Position numbers and translations under genes: made by a program
Shown: in pieces, positions 44,300 through 52,725 of the stretch
Numbering within the stretch: the first letter of the stretch is position 1
Layout: every line of letters begins with the position of its first letter
Assembly (NCBI RefSeq): GCF_000733945.1
Contig: NZ_JPOL01000001.1
Span: 1-64,000 of the forward strand
Length of the DNA: 64,000 nucleotides
Origin: Flavimarina sp. Hel_I_48
Lineage (GTDB): Bacteria; Bacteroidota; Bacteroidia; Flavobacteriales; Flavobacteriaceae
Direction: 5' to 3'
The notes under the pieces: model-generated
Told to the model about the DNA's origin: nothing
Database searches by the model: none
What the model saw: only the letters and a program-made list of their open reading frames with translations

Positions 44300-45673
44300 T
44301 TAGCGCGCAAGTTTTTCAACGAGTTCATCAAAACCTATTTCGTTCTGCTCACCACTCTTCATATGTTTTAACGTGTAGGCATTTTTGGCCATTTCCTGAT
44401 CACCGGCAAGTATTACATATTCAATATCGCGGCGGTCAGCATGGCTCATTTGTTTTTTCATTTTTGCGCTATCGGGATAAAGTTCTGCCTTGATACCTTT
44501 TTCACGCAAATCGGCAACAGCTTTTAAACAATAAAGCGCCTCTTTTTCTCCAAAATTAAGGAACAGTACCTGTGTACCGGTAAGTGCCTGCGCCGGGAAG
44601 AGGCCGAGTTCTTCAAGTACAAGATAAATACGGTCCACACCAAAGGAAATACCCACACCGCTCATATTCTTGAGGCCAAAAATACCGGTAAGGTCATCAT
44701 ATCTACCGCCACCACCTATACTTCCCATCTTCACGCCTTCTGGGGCCCCAACTTCAAAAATAGCACCTGTGTAGTAATTGAGTCCGCGGGCAAGGGTAAT
44801 ATTCAGCTCTAAATGAGCGGTTTTTAAGCCTAAATGGTCAATTTTATCAAATATATAGGCAATTTCTTCAATGCCCTGTAATCCTGTTTCTGAAGTTTTA
44901 AGCAGTTCGCGCAACAGGTCCAGACGTTCCATGTTGCTTCCACTAGCGCGGAAAATTGGTCGGATTTTTTCTATTGCTTTTTCGGTAATGCCTTTGCCCA
45001 GCATTTCTTTAACAACGCCATCCTCCCCTATTTTATCAAGTTTATCAAGCGCTACGGTAAAATCAATCAGTTTATCTGAAGCGCCAATGACTTCGGCAAT
45101 ACCCGATAATATTTTACGATTGTTCATTTTTATGGTAACACCTTCCAGCTTCAGCTCGCTAAAGACCGCATCATAAAGCTGCACAAAGGTTACTTCCTGT
45201 ACTAAGGAATCTGATCCCACGGCATCTGCATCACATTGCAAAAACTCCCTAAAACGGCCTTTTTGTGGCCTGTCTGCACGCCATACCAGTTGCATCTGGT
45301 ACCTTTTGAAAGGAAATTCGAGTTCGTTCTGGTGCTGCACCACGTAGCGCGCAAAAGGTACGGTAAGATCATAGCGCAAGGCCTTTTCGGAAATTTCGCC
45401 AGCAAGTGTATTGCTATCTTTTTCCGCGTAAGCGCTTTCAGTCGTTTTGTTAAGAAAATCGCCACTGTTCAATATTTTAAAGATCAATCTGTCCCCCTCT
45501 TCGCCATATTTCCCCATGAGTGTATCGGTATTTTCAAAAGACGGCGTCTCTATGGGCTGAAATCCAAAAAGCTCAAAATTTTTGCGCAAAACGCTGATGA
45601 TGTGATTACGTCGTGCTACTTCCTGTGGAGTAAAGTCGCGGGTACCTTTGGGAATACTGGGTTTCTGGGCCAT
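44300..45673 (-). CDS. hisS: Histidine-tRNA ligase
   Basis: A 457-residue class II aminoacyl-tRNA synthetase. Motif 1 region is [17 protein letters not shown], motif 2 is [21 protein letters not shown], and the histidine-specific loops are [15 protein letters not shown] and [14 protein letters not shown]; motif 3 is [17 protein letters not shown]. The anticodon-binding domain occupies the last 90 residues. The frame extends to 45694, but [14 protein letters not shown] from the ATG at 45673 matches the family N-terminus. It converges on the GH9 gene with only 19 bases between stops. Confidence 0.96.
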   Translation of the reverse strand: MAQKPSIPKGTRDFTPQEVARRNHIISVLRKNFELFGFQPIETPSFENTDTLMGKYGEEGDRLIFKILNSGDFLNKTTESAYAEKDSNTLAGEISEKALRYDLTVPFARYVVQHQNELEFPFKRYQMQLVWRADRPQKGRFREFLQCDADAVGSDSLVQEVTFVQLYDAVFSELKLEGVTIKMNNRKILSGIAEVIGASDKLIDFTVALDKLDKIGEDGVVKEMLGKGITEKAIEKIRPIFRASGSNMERLDLLRELLKTSETGLQGIEEIAYIFDKIDHLGLKTAHLELNITLARGLNYYTGAIFEVGAPEGVKMGSIGGGGRYDDLTGIFGLKNMSGVGISFGVDRIYLVLEELGLFPAQALTGTQVLFLNFGEKEALYCLKAVADLREKGIKAELYPDSAKMKKQMSHADRRDIEYVILAGDQEMAKNAYTLKHMKSGEQNEIGFDELVEKLAR

Positions 45674-45713
45674 AATAAAATTTTCTGGCTGCAAATATCC
45701 TAAAATTTGGCCG

Positions 45714-45748
45714 TTTGCCCTTCTTATTTCTCAAAAACAGTAACTTTA
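45714..45748 (+). promoter_or_regulatory. Possible promoter of the FtsX/MacB-type permease gene
   Basis: TTTG at 45714-45717 is followed after 23 bases by TAACTTTA at 45741-45748, one base from the TAnnTTTG box. Start of the gene is 40 bases downstream. Spacing is at the long end of what is accepted. Confidence 0.4.
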
Positions 45749-45787
45749 TGCTGTTCTCGTAGACACATAGATGTAATTATATACTTT

Positions 45788-47029
45788 ATGCTTTCACTAT
45801 TTAGGGAAAATATCCGTATTGCCTTTGATTCTATCAGGGGAAACCTGCTGCGCACCATACTTACCATCGTAATTATTGCCATAGGGATCACGGCGCTGGT
45901 CGCTATACTAAGTCTGGTAGGCGCGCTGGAAAACACGATAAGCAGCGATTTTTCTTCCATGGGATCCAATACGTTTAGCCTTGATCGCTATGAGCGCACC
46001 ACACAGCGCCGCGGCAGTGGAGAAAGGGAAAAAACAAATCCGGTAATAGGATATCGCCAGGTCAGACAATTTGAAGAAAATTACGACTATCCCTTTACGC
46101 ATGTCTCCACCTCCTTTACCGGTACCAGCACGGCCGAAGTACGCTACGATACCAAAAAAACAGACCCCGAGGTTACCGTACTGGGGGTAAACGAAAATTT
46201 TATTCAAAATGCCGGGCTCGCATTGCAGCTGGGAAGGGATTTTAACGTTTTTGATATTTCAAACAACAGCCATGTTTGCGTTCTGGGAAGTGATTTTGCA
46301 AAAGGGCTTTTTGAAAATATTGATCCCATTGATAAAACCATAAGTGTAAGGGGCACCAAGTTTAAGATTTTGGGTGTTCTGGAAGAAAAAGGGAGCACCT
46401 TTGGAAATAATCAGGATTTGCGCGTGCTTATTCCCATACAGACGGCGCGTTCTATGTTTACCCAGCCGAACATTAATTACGCGGTAAGCATCAAAGTTGA
46501 TGACAAGGAAATGATGGAAGGCGCGCAGGACGACGCCATTCTTACCTTTAGAAATATCCGTGGGCTCTCACCTGTAGAAGAAAATAATTTTGGCATGCAG
46601 CGCAGCGACGATCTGCTCAATCAAATTTCCAGCATATCAGGATATCTTTCCATGGCGGCATGGATCATTAGCCTGATCACTGTACTGGGCTCTTCCATAG
46701 CGCTGATGAATATCATGTTGGTTTCGGTCACCGAACGTACGCGGGAAATTGGCGTTCGAAAGGCACTTGGCGCAAAAAAATCTACCATTGCCGGTCAGTT
46801 TCTAATGGAAACTATTATGGTGGGCCAGTTGGGCGGAATACTCGGTATTATACTGGGCATAGGCATAGGTATGGCGATCTCTGCAGTGGCCAATTTCAAT
46901 TTTACCACACCCTGGGGCGCTATGATCGCGGCAACTGCGGTAACACTTTTTGTTGCTATAATTAGTGGTTCGTTCCCAGCCGTAAAAGCCGCACGCCTGG
47001 ATCCTATTGAATCGTTACGGTATGAGTAA
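45788..47029 (+). CDS. ABC transporter permease, MacB/FtsX type, without adjacent ATPase
   Basis: A 413-residue inner-membrane protein. TM1 is at about 22-45 (RTILTIVIIAIGITALVAIL). A large periplasmic MacB core domain follows (about 50-285; GSNTFSLDRYERTTQRR, VTVLGVNENFIQNAG, VCVLGSDFAKGLFE), then three TM helices with the FtsX signature VTERTREIGVRKALGAKK near 320 and a terminal PAVKAARLDPIESLRYE. Its ATPase partner must be elsewhere. Such proteins act in lipoprotein release, peptide export or mechanotransmission. The frame is open to 45707, but MLSLFRENIRIAF at 45788 is the natural start. A repeat arm begins three bases after the stop. Confidence 0.9.
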   Translation: MLSLFRENIRIAFDSIRGNLLRTILTIVIIAIGITALVAILSLVGALENTISSDFSSMGSNTFSLDRYERTTQRRGSGEREKTNPVIGYRQVRQFEENYDYPFTHVSTSFTGTSTAEVRYDTKKTDPEVTVLGVNENFIQNAGLALQLGRDFNVFDISNNSHVCVLGSDFAKGLFENIDPIDKTISVRGTKFKILGVLEEKGSTFGNNQDLRVLIPIQTARSMFTQPNINYAVSIKVDDKEMMEGAQDDAILTFRNIRGLSPVEENNFGMQRSDDLLNQISSISGYLSMAAWIISLITVLGSSIALMNIMLVSVTERTREIGVRKALGAKKSTIAGQFLMETIMVGQLGGILGIILGIGIGMAISAVANFNFTTPWGAMIAATAVTLFVAIISGSFPAVKAARLDPIESLRYE

Positions 47030-47031
47030 CA

Positions 47032-47173
47032 CCGGCGGTTTCGGGACACTGTGCTTAGGGCGCAGCACTCAACCGACTATAGCTCTTACATTGAATGAAA
47101 ATTTGAAGATGTTCTGCTGAAACAAAAAAGTAGGCGGCTGAGTGATCGGCAAAGCCGAGCGTACCGAAGCCCC
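47032..47173. repeat. REP-like palindrome pair left of the GIY-YIG gene
   Basis: The left arm at about 47032-47078 (CCGGCGGTTTCGG ... CACTCAACCG) contains the inner hairpin TGTGC-TTAGG-GCGCA. The right arm at 47132-47173 (AGGCGGCTGAGTG ... CGTACCGAAGCCCC) contains CGGC-AAA-GCCG. The arms are imperfect reverse complements of each other, separated by about 53 bases. The same pair recurs in the array at 47631-48356. The right arm ends 19 bases before the stop codon of the GIY-YIG gene. Confidence 0.85.
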
Positions 47174-47192
47174 AGTTTATGTTCTATACATA

Positions 47193-47486
47193 TTATTCTT
47201 TCCTGAATATCTTTTTTGCAAGTTCTGGAAGGAGATCATAATCCCCATTTATAAGTGCTTCCTTCTTCTTCCTACTCCAACCTTGTATTTGCTTTTCCCT
47301 ATAAAATGCGTGATCGATACGGTCGTATTCTTCGTAATACAACAGTTGAACCGGCAGATGTTTTGCGGTGTGCCTAGCCCCCTCTCCATCTTGGTGTTGC
47401 TTGACCCTGAGGGATAAATATTTAGTACTACCTGTATAATAACTGCCGTCTGAGCACAATAGAATATAGGTGTAACCTTTTGCCAT
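47193..47486 (-). CDS. GIY-YIG nuclease family protein (UPF0213/YhbQ-like)
   Basis: A 97-residue stand-alone GIY-YIG domain. The GIY and YIG strands read YTYILLCSD and YYTGST, the catalytic arginine is in LSLRVKQHQDG, and the glutamate is in FYREKQIQGWSRKKKEALI. There is no DNA-binding extension. The family nicks or cleaves DNA; members include YhbQ-like proteins of unclear role. The gene is enclosed by palindromic arms, one 19 bases beyond its stop and one 24 bases before its start. No promoter box is visible. Its location inside a repeat cluster suggests a functional link with the repeats, as an inference. Confidence 0.88.
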   Translation of the reverse strand: MAKGYTYILLCSDGSYYTGSTKYLSLRVKQHQDGEGARHTAKHLPVQLLYYEEYDRIDHAFYREKQIQGWSRKKKEALINGDYDLLPELAKKIFRKE

Positions 47487-47510
47487 TTTAAAATTTTATG
47501 TTTTGGATTC

Positions 47511-47554
47511 AGGGCTTCGGTAAGCCACGCCTAAGACACGGCACTTAATTGCCT
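47511..47554. repeat. Degenerate palindrome arm right of the GIY-YIG gene
   Basis: AGGGCTTCGGTAAGC ... GGCACTTAATTGCCT follows the pattern of the reverse complement of the right arm (GGGGCTTCGGTACGC ... GAGCACTCAGCCGCCT), but with many changes. With the arm ending at 47173 it makes an inverted repeat around the GIY-YIG gene. The 76 bases from 47555 to 47630 are AT-rich with no feature. Confidence 0.65.
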
Positions 47555-47630
47555 GATTTCATCACTTCAAAACAATACTCAAAATAGAAAGATATAAAAT
47601 AAAAGTATTATTTGATATACCTAATCCAAA

Positions 47631-48356
47631 AGCAGGCGGCTGAGTGCTCGGCATGAAAAATTCGAAGATGTTCTTCTAAAAAACAAAAGTAGGCGGCTGA
47701 GTGCTCGGCAGAGCCGAGCGTACCGAAGCCCCGGATTACAGACCACACCGGCGGTTTCGGTACACTGCGCTTAGGGCGCAGCACTCAACCGCCTAGAGCT
47801 CTTACTTTAAATGAAAAATTGAAGATGTTCTGCTAAAACACAAAAGCAGGCGGCTGAGTGATCGGCAAGGCCGAGCGTACCGAAGCCCCGGATTACAGAC
47901 CACACCGGCGGTTTCGGTACACTGCGCTAAAGCGCAGCACTCAACCACCTCAGCTCTTACTTCGAATGAAAATTTGAAGGTGTTCTGCTGAAACAAAAAA
48001 GCGGGCGGCTGAGTGATCGGCAAGGCCGAGCGTACCGAAGCCCCGGATTACAGACCACACCGGCGGTTTCGGTACACCACGCTAAAGCGCAGCACTCAAC
48101 CGCCTATAGCTCTTACCTCAAATGAAAATTTGAGCATGCACTGCTGAAACACAAATGTAGGCGGCTGAGTGATCGGCAGAGCCGAGCGTACCGAAGCCCC
48201 GGGTTTCCTGCGACGCCGGCGGTTTCGGTACACTGCGCTAAAGCACCGCACTCAACCGCCTCAGCTCTTACTTCGAATGAAAATTTGAAGGTGTTCTGCT
48301 GAAACAAAAAAGTAGGCGGCTGAGTGCTCGGCAGAGCCGAGCGTACCGAATCCCCG
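47631..48356. repeat. Tandem array of paired REP-like palindromes, period about 156 bp
   Basis: After a truncated right arm (47633-47652) and a full right arm (47691-47733), four complete units follow. Left arms start at 47748, 47905, 48060 and 48216, and right arms at 47848, 48003, 48159 and 48314, so the period is 155 to 157 bases. Each left arm is GGCGGTT ... AACCGCC around CTGCGC-loop-GCGCAG; each right arm is GGCGGCTGAGTG ... CGTACCGAAGCC around CTCGGC- or ATCGGC-loop-GCCGAG. Arms of a unit are also complementary to each other across a 53-base spacer that contains AATGAAAATTTGA, and units are joined by a short linker with GATTACAGACCACA. The last arm ends 14 bases from the stop of the decarboxylase gene. 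Confidence 0.92.
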
Positions 48357-48369
48357 GCCTCTGCAACTC

Positions 48370-49305
48370 CTAAATCACTTCCTTAAAATAAGCTATGGTT
48401 TTTATCAGTCCGGCGTCTAACTGGGTATTGGGTTCCCAGCCGTTAAGTTTTTCTTTGGCAAGGCTAATATCCGGTTGACGTTGTTTAGGATCATCCTGTG
48501 GCAGGGGCATGTGCCTGATCTCTGATGATGAACCGGTCAATGCAATAATTTTAGATGCAAGTTCAAGCATTGTAAATTCATTGGGGTTACCCAGATTTAC
48601 AGGGCCCAAAAAGCCATCTTCACTGTTCATCATGCGTACCATTCCTTCTACCAGATCATCTACGTACTGAAAGGAACGCGTTTGATTACCATCGCCGTAA
48701 ATAGTAATATCTTCCCCGCGAAGGGCCTGAACAATAAAATTGGAAACCACCCTCCCATCAGCGGGATTCATATTTGGCCCGTAGGTATTAAATATTCGTA
48801 TGATCTTTATGGCGACATCGTTCTGGTTGTGGTAATCCATAAACAGTGTCTCCGCGCAGCGTTTTCCCTCATCGTAGCACGAACGCAAGCCTATAGGATT
48901 TACATGCCCCCAGTAGCTTTCTGGCTGCGGGTGCACCTGGGGATCACCGTAAACCTCACTGGTGCTTGCCTGCAAAATTTTGGCTTTTACCCTTTTTGCC
49001 AATCCAAGCATATTGATCGCACCCATAACGGAGGTTTTGATCGTTTTAATCGCATTGTATTGGTAATGAATGGGACTTGCGGGACACGCCAGATTGTATA
49101 TTTCATCTACCTCGGCATAATAGGGATGGGTTACATCGTGACGCACCAATTCAAAATAAGGGTTGTCGAGCAAATGAACCACGTTCTGTTTTGCTCCTGT
49201 AAAATAATTATCAAGGCAGAGTATATGATTGCCTTCCTTTAATAATCGCTCGCTAAGATGCGAACCTATAAAACCGGCACCTCCGGTGATGAGAATTTTT
49301 TTCAT
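48370..49305 (-). CDS. UDP-glucuronate decarboxylase-like NAD-dependent sugar epimerase/dehydratase (UXS)
   Basis: A 311-residue short-chain dehydrogenase/reductase of the extended type. It has the Rossmann start [40 protein letters not shown], the catalytic [10 protein letters not shown] (Ser/Thr) and [13 protein letters not shown] (YxxxK), and [20 protein letters not shown] and [11 protein letters not shown]. These match UXS, which converts UDP-glucuronate to UDP-xylose. It is encoded at the edge of the polysaccharide locus but on the opposite strand, and palindromic repeats abut its 3' end. Confidence 0.9.
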   Translation of the reverse strand: MKKILITGGAGFIGSHLSERLLKEGNHILCLDNYFTGAKQNVVHLLDNPYFELVRHDVTHPYYAEVDEIYNLACPASPIHYQYNAIKTIKTSVMGAINMLGLAKRVKAKILQASTSEVYGDPQVHPQPESYWGHVNPIGLRSCYDEGKRCAETLFMDYHNQNDVAIKIIRIFNTYGPNMNPADGRVVSNFIVQALRGEDITIYGDGNQTRSFQYVDDLVEGMVRMMNSEDGFLGPVNLGNPNEFTMLELASKIIALTGSSSEIRHMPLPQDDPKQRQPDISLAKEKLNGWEPNTQLDAGLIKTIAYFKEVI

Positions 49306-49782
49306 TGTATAAAGAATAGTATCCTACTTTGGGAATGCTAAAACTATCCAAAAAAGTTCAAAGTACATACTTGATGAATAGATTTATTGGGAAATCGAGA
49401 CCATTAGACTTTTATTTAAGGTTACTACGAGATAGCCTATAATTTTACCAAAATATTAAATCTGACATTACTGGTAAATTGTAAAACTTCAAACCGTGTC
49501 TCCTATTCATAAAAGATAAGCAAATCTTTTTGTGAAACTCAACACCAATTTTCGGTAAATGTTGGGCGAATCTTAAAGTATTTTTAAAAAAAATAATAGT
49601 AGAAAATAATAAATTCTTTAACAAGAATATGAAATAAAGTCGCTCTAATATCAGCAGAACTTATACTTTTACCACCTGTAAAACGAAGGAGAACTCAACG
49701 TAAGTCAATCTCCCAACTTTGATCATAAATAGCTCAAAGGTCACTAAGATAGTACATAATTAATTTTAGGAATAGTAACAGC
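49306..49782. other. Intergenic region before the nonulosonate operon
   Basis: 477 AT-rich bases between divergent genes. They contain copy A of a 90-base direct repeat (49601-49690) and, closer to legB, TAATTTTA at 49761-49768 (one base from a -7 box, about 15 bases before the ATG). No other gene or hairpin is seen. Confidence 0.6.
49601..49690 (+). repeat. 90-bp direct repeat, copy A, left of the nonulosonate operon
   Basis: Aligned without gaps to 56744-56833 with 72 of 90 bases identical (hand count). The most conserved stretches are AAATTCTTTAACAA, CTAATATC and AGAACTTATACTTTTAC. In the frame used by copy B it reads KFFNKNMK, a stop, then SRSNISRTYTFTTCKTKE. It may be a decayed coding remnant or a leader/promoter sequence (TACTTTTA resembles a -7 box). 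Confidence 0.75.
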
Positions 49783-50970
49783 ATGAATATACTTGAATTA
49801 ATAGGACGTGATAAAAATTTGTTTACTTCAGACCTGTTAGCCAATGAACAAGCGCTGTCAAAAGCAGTTAGGGCTTCTAGCTTTCTGGTCATTGGTGGGG
49901 CAGGATCAATAGGCCAGGCCGTCACCAAAGAAATTTTTAAGCGTAATCCGAAAAAGCTTCATGTTGTAGATCTTTCGGAAAACAATATGGTGGAACTGGT
50001 CAGGGATATCCGAAGTTCGTTGGGTTATATAGATGGTGATTTTCAAACCTTTGCCCTGGATATTGGATCGTTGGAATATGACGCCTTTATAAAAGCCGAC
50101 GGTATTTATGACTATGTTCTCAATCTATCTGCACTCAAACATGTGCGAAGCGAAAAAGATCCTTTTACCTTAATGAGGATGATAGATGTCAATATCTTCA
50201 ATACAGATAAAACCTTAAAGCAGGCCATTAAAAAAGGAACAAAGAAATACTTCTGTGTTTCTACAGATAAAGCGGCAAATCCTGTCAATATGATGGGTGC
50301 CTCTAAACGGATTATGGAAATGTTCTTGATGCGAAGAAGCGAAAGTATTTCTATATCCACGGCACGTTTTGCAAATGTGGCTTTTTCAGATGGCTCCCTT
50401 CTTCATGGTTTTAATCAGCGTATTCAAAAAAAACAACCTATAGTCGCCCCTTCAGACGTAAAGCGTTATTTTGTAACGCCTCAGGAGTCTGGCGAACTTT
50501 GTCTTATGTCCTGTATATTCGGTGAAAACCGGGATATATTTTTTCCAAAACTCAGTGAAGATTTACATTTGATTTCTTTTGCAGATATTGCCGTTAAATA
50601 TCTGGCCCAGTTGGGTTATGAACCTTACGTGTGCAAAACCGAGGAAGAAGCCAGAAACCTGGTTGAAACTTTACCGAAAGACAAAAAATGGCCTTGTTTT
50701 TTTACTACAAGTGATACTACCGGAGAAAAAGATTTTGAAGAATTCTTTACAGACGATGAAACATTGGATCTTGAACGTTTTGAAAGTTTGGGGGTAATCA
50801 AAAATGAAGTGAATGTTGAAACGAACAAATTAAAGTATTTCGAAACCCACATAAACGCTCTTCGAGCTTCGGGAACATGGTCAAAAACTGATGTCCTAAA
50901 TATTTTCCATACTATGATACCAGATTTCGGGCATAAGGAAACAGGGAAATACCTAGATTCTAAAATGTAA
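49783..50970 (+). CDS. legB: NDP-N-acetylglucosamine 4,6-dehydratase (LegB-like)
   Basis: A 395-residue extended SDR. Cofactor loop is LVIGGAGSIGQAVTKEIF (about 36-53) and the active-site segment is CVSTDKAANPVNMMGASKR, where Asp-Lys replaces the usual tyrosine triad, as in PseB/FlaA1-type dehydratases. It also has NLSALKHVRSEKDPFTLMR and RYFVTPQESGELCLMS. It starts the pathway by making a 4-keto-6-deoxy sugar from UDP- or GDP-GlcNAc. The long C-terminal part (320-395) distinguishes it from PseB. It heads a seven-gene operon and its stop overlaps the next start (TAATG). Confidence 0.9.
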   Translation: MNILELIGRDKNLFTSDLLANEQALSKAVRASSFLVIGGAGSIGQAVTKEIFKRNPKKLHVVDLSENNMVELVRDIRSSLGYIDGDFQTFALDIGSLEYDAFIKADGIYDYVLNLSALKHVRSEKDPFTLMRMIDVNIFNTDKTLKQAIKKGTKKYFCVSTDKAANPVNMMGASKRIMEMFLMRRSESISISTARFANVAFSDGSLLHGFNQRIQKKQPIVAPSDVKRYFVTPQESGELCLMSCIFGENRDIFFPKLSEDLHLISFADIAVKYLAQLGYEPYVCKTEEEARNLVETLPKDKKWPCFFTTSDTTGEKDFEEFFTDDETLDLERFESLGVIKNEVNVETNKLKYFETHINALRASGTWSKTDVLNIFHTMIPDFGHKETGKYLDSKM

Positions 50971-52112
50971 TGACAACCAATCAAAAAACAATAGCATACA
51001 TTCAGGACCTTTTTGAATCTAAAAAATTCATACCACTACACGAACCTTGTTTTAGGGGTAATGAAAAAAAATACCTCAATGACACCATAGATTCCACATT
51101 TGTGTCCTCAATAGGCGCCTATGTAGACACCTTTGAGCTCATGATGCAAAACATTACCAACACGAAAAAAGCAGTGGCAGTAGTGAATGGAACCGCTGGC
51201 ATACAAGTGGCCTTACGCTTAGTGGGCGTAAAAACTGGAAATGAAGTGCTCACGCAGGCCCTTACCTTTATTGCCACGGCAAACGCCATTGCTTATAACA
51301 ATGCCCATCCCGTTTTCTTGGATGTAGACAGGGACACCATGGGTTTGTCTACGGTCGCTGTACGCAATTTCCTTGAAGAGTATGGCGATTTGCGTCAAGA
51401 TGGTTGCTATAATAAGAAAACAGGGAACAAAATTGCAGCATGTTTACCCATGCATACTTTTGGATTTCCGGTAAGGATTGATGAACTTGTAGAAATCTGC
51501 TCTGCCTGGAATATCCCGGTGGTTGAAGACGCGGCAGAGTCATTAGGGAGTGAATTGAAGGGAAAGCCCACGGGAAGTTTTGGTCAGCTTGGCGTATTTT
51601 CCTTTAACGGAAACAAGGTAGTCACCTGCGGTGGCGGTGGCGCTATAGTGAGCAATACTTTAGCACTGGGTGAAAAAGCCAAATACCTCACCACCACAGC
51701 AAAACAACCTCATCCCTATGAATATTATCATGATGAGATGGGTTATAATTTCAGGATGCCAAATCTTAATGCCGCGCTGGCCTGTGCGCAACTTGAAAAT
51801 TTAGATTCCTTCCTTGAAAACAAAAGGATTCTTGCAAAAAGCTATCAAACGTTTTTTGACGGTGAAAATATAAAGTTCCGTACAGAGTTGCCTGAAACAA
51901 AGGCCAACTACTGGTTGATGTGCGTGGAAATGGAAAACAGGGAGCAACGTGATCTTTTTTTAAAAGAAACCAATGCTTCTGGGGTGATGACCAGACCTAT
52001 ATGGCAATTGATGTATAAGTTACCTATGTATAAAGATTGCATTAGGGACGAACAATTAAATGCTGAATTTTTAGAAGATCGAATTGTAAACATTCCCAGC
52101 AGTGTTAGATAA
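50970..52112 (+). CDS. legC: LegC family PLP-dependent sugar aminotransferase
   Basis: A 380-residue DegT/DnrJ/EryC1-family aminotransferase that puts the amino group on C4 of the keto-sugar made by LegB. Signatures are VAVVNGTAGIQVALRLVGV, EVLTQALTFIATANAIAYN, PVVEDAAESLGSELKGKPTG and the PLP-lysine segment FSFNGNKVVTCGGGGAIV. The C-terminus carries NYWLMCVEMENREQRDLFL and MTRPIWQLMYKLPMY, typical of LegC rather than PseC. Translation is coupled to legB at its start and to the next gene at its end. Confidence 0.93.
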   Translation: MTTNQKTIAYIQDLFESKKFIPLHEPCFRGNEKKYLNDTIDSTFVSSIGAYVDTFELMMQNITNTKKAVAVVNGTAGIQVALRLVGVKTGNEVLTQALTFIATANAIAYNNAHPVFLDVDRDTMGLSTVAVRNFLEEYGDLRQDGCYNKKTGNKIAACLPMHTFGFPVRIDELVEICSAWNIPVVEDAAESLGSELKGKPTGSFGQLGVFSFNGNKVVTCGGGGAIVSNTLALGEKAKYLTTTAKQPHPYEYYHDEMGYNFRMPNLNAALACAQLENLDSFLENKRILAKSYQTFFDGENIKFRTELPETKANYWLMCVEMENREQRDLFLKETNASGVMTRPIWQLMYKLPMYKDCIRDEQLNAEFLEDRIVNIPSSVR

Positions 52113-52725
52113 AGAAGTCATATTGATTGGATACTCTGGGCATGGCTTTGTAGTGGCCGAGACAGCCCTTTTGTGCGGACTAAAATTAAATGGCTATACG
52201 GAAATTCATGAAATTGCACTAAATCCTTTCAAACTTGAGTATTTGGGTTTTGAGTCAGATGCCAATTTTGAGGAATGGAAAACAGATAAAAACTATATTT
52301 TAGGTATCGGTGATAATAAAATTCGGGTGAAAGTCGCGAATTTGATACGCTCCAGGAAAAAGAAAATAGTAAACGTAATGCATCCACAAAGCAGCGTTTC
52401 AAAAACATGCCAAATGGGCGAAGGGAACTTTGTATCTAAAAACGTATCCATCAACGCTTTGGCGCGCATTGGGGATTATTGTATCCTAAATACCGCTTCC
52501 ATCATTGAACATGAATGCACTATAGGAAATGGTGTTCATATCGCGCCGGGTGCGGTTTTGGCCGGTAATGTGACTGTAGGTGATTTAAGTTTTATAGGCG
52601 CTAACGCGGTAGTAAAACAAGGTGTTCGCATAGGTAAAAATGTAACTATAGGAGCAGGTACGGTAGTATTAAACGATATTGCAGATAATCAGAAAATCGT
52701 GGGAAATCCGGGTAGGTCATTATGA
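52102..52725 (+). CDS. NeuD/PglD/LegH-type sugar O- or N-acetyltransferase
   Basis: A 207-residue protein. It has an N-terminal Rossmann-like half (VILIGYSGHGFVVAETALLCG, YILGIGDNKIRVKVAN) and a C-terminal left-handed beta helix of hexapeptide repeats (NVSINALARIGDYCILNTAS, IIEHECTIGNGVHIAPGAVL, FIGANAVVKQGVRIGKNVTI), with the catalytic histidine in IEHECTIG. In this context it most likely acetylates the C4 amine of the UDP- or GDP-sugar (LegH role). The start is GTG at 52102, which lies inside the last codons of legC; family N-terminus and overlap support it. It ends in an ATGA overlap with legI. Confidence 0.88.
   Translation: MLDKEVILIGYSGHGFVVAETALLCGLKLNGYTEIHEIALNPFKLEYLGFESDANFEEWKTDKNYILGIGDNKIRVKVANLIRSRKKKIVNVMHPQSSVSKTCQMGEGNFVSKNVSINALARIGDYCILNTASIIEHECTIGNGVHIAPGAVLAGNVTVGDLSFIGANAVVKQGVRIGKNVTIGAGTVVLNDIADNQKIVGNPGRSL

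Noticed and set aside
47802..48307. Minus-strand frames of 73 and 64 codons (47802-48023 and 48113-48307) with similar products
   Set aside because: They lie entirely within the palindromic array and resemble each other only because the DNA units are repeated. Composition is biased to Cys/Arg/Ser and no start signal is present.
47631..48356. CRISPR array
   Set aside because: Repeats of about 156 bases are composed of conserved palindromes, and the spacers are conserved too, unlike CRISPR spacers. No cas genes are present.
48682..49242. 186-codon plus-strand frame opposite the UXS-like gene
   Set aside because: Antisense shadow of a conserved Rossmann enzyme; no family match.
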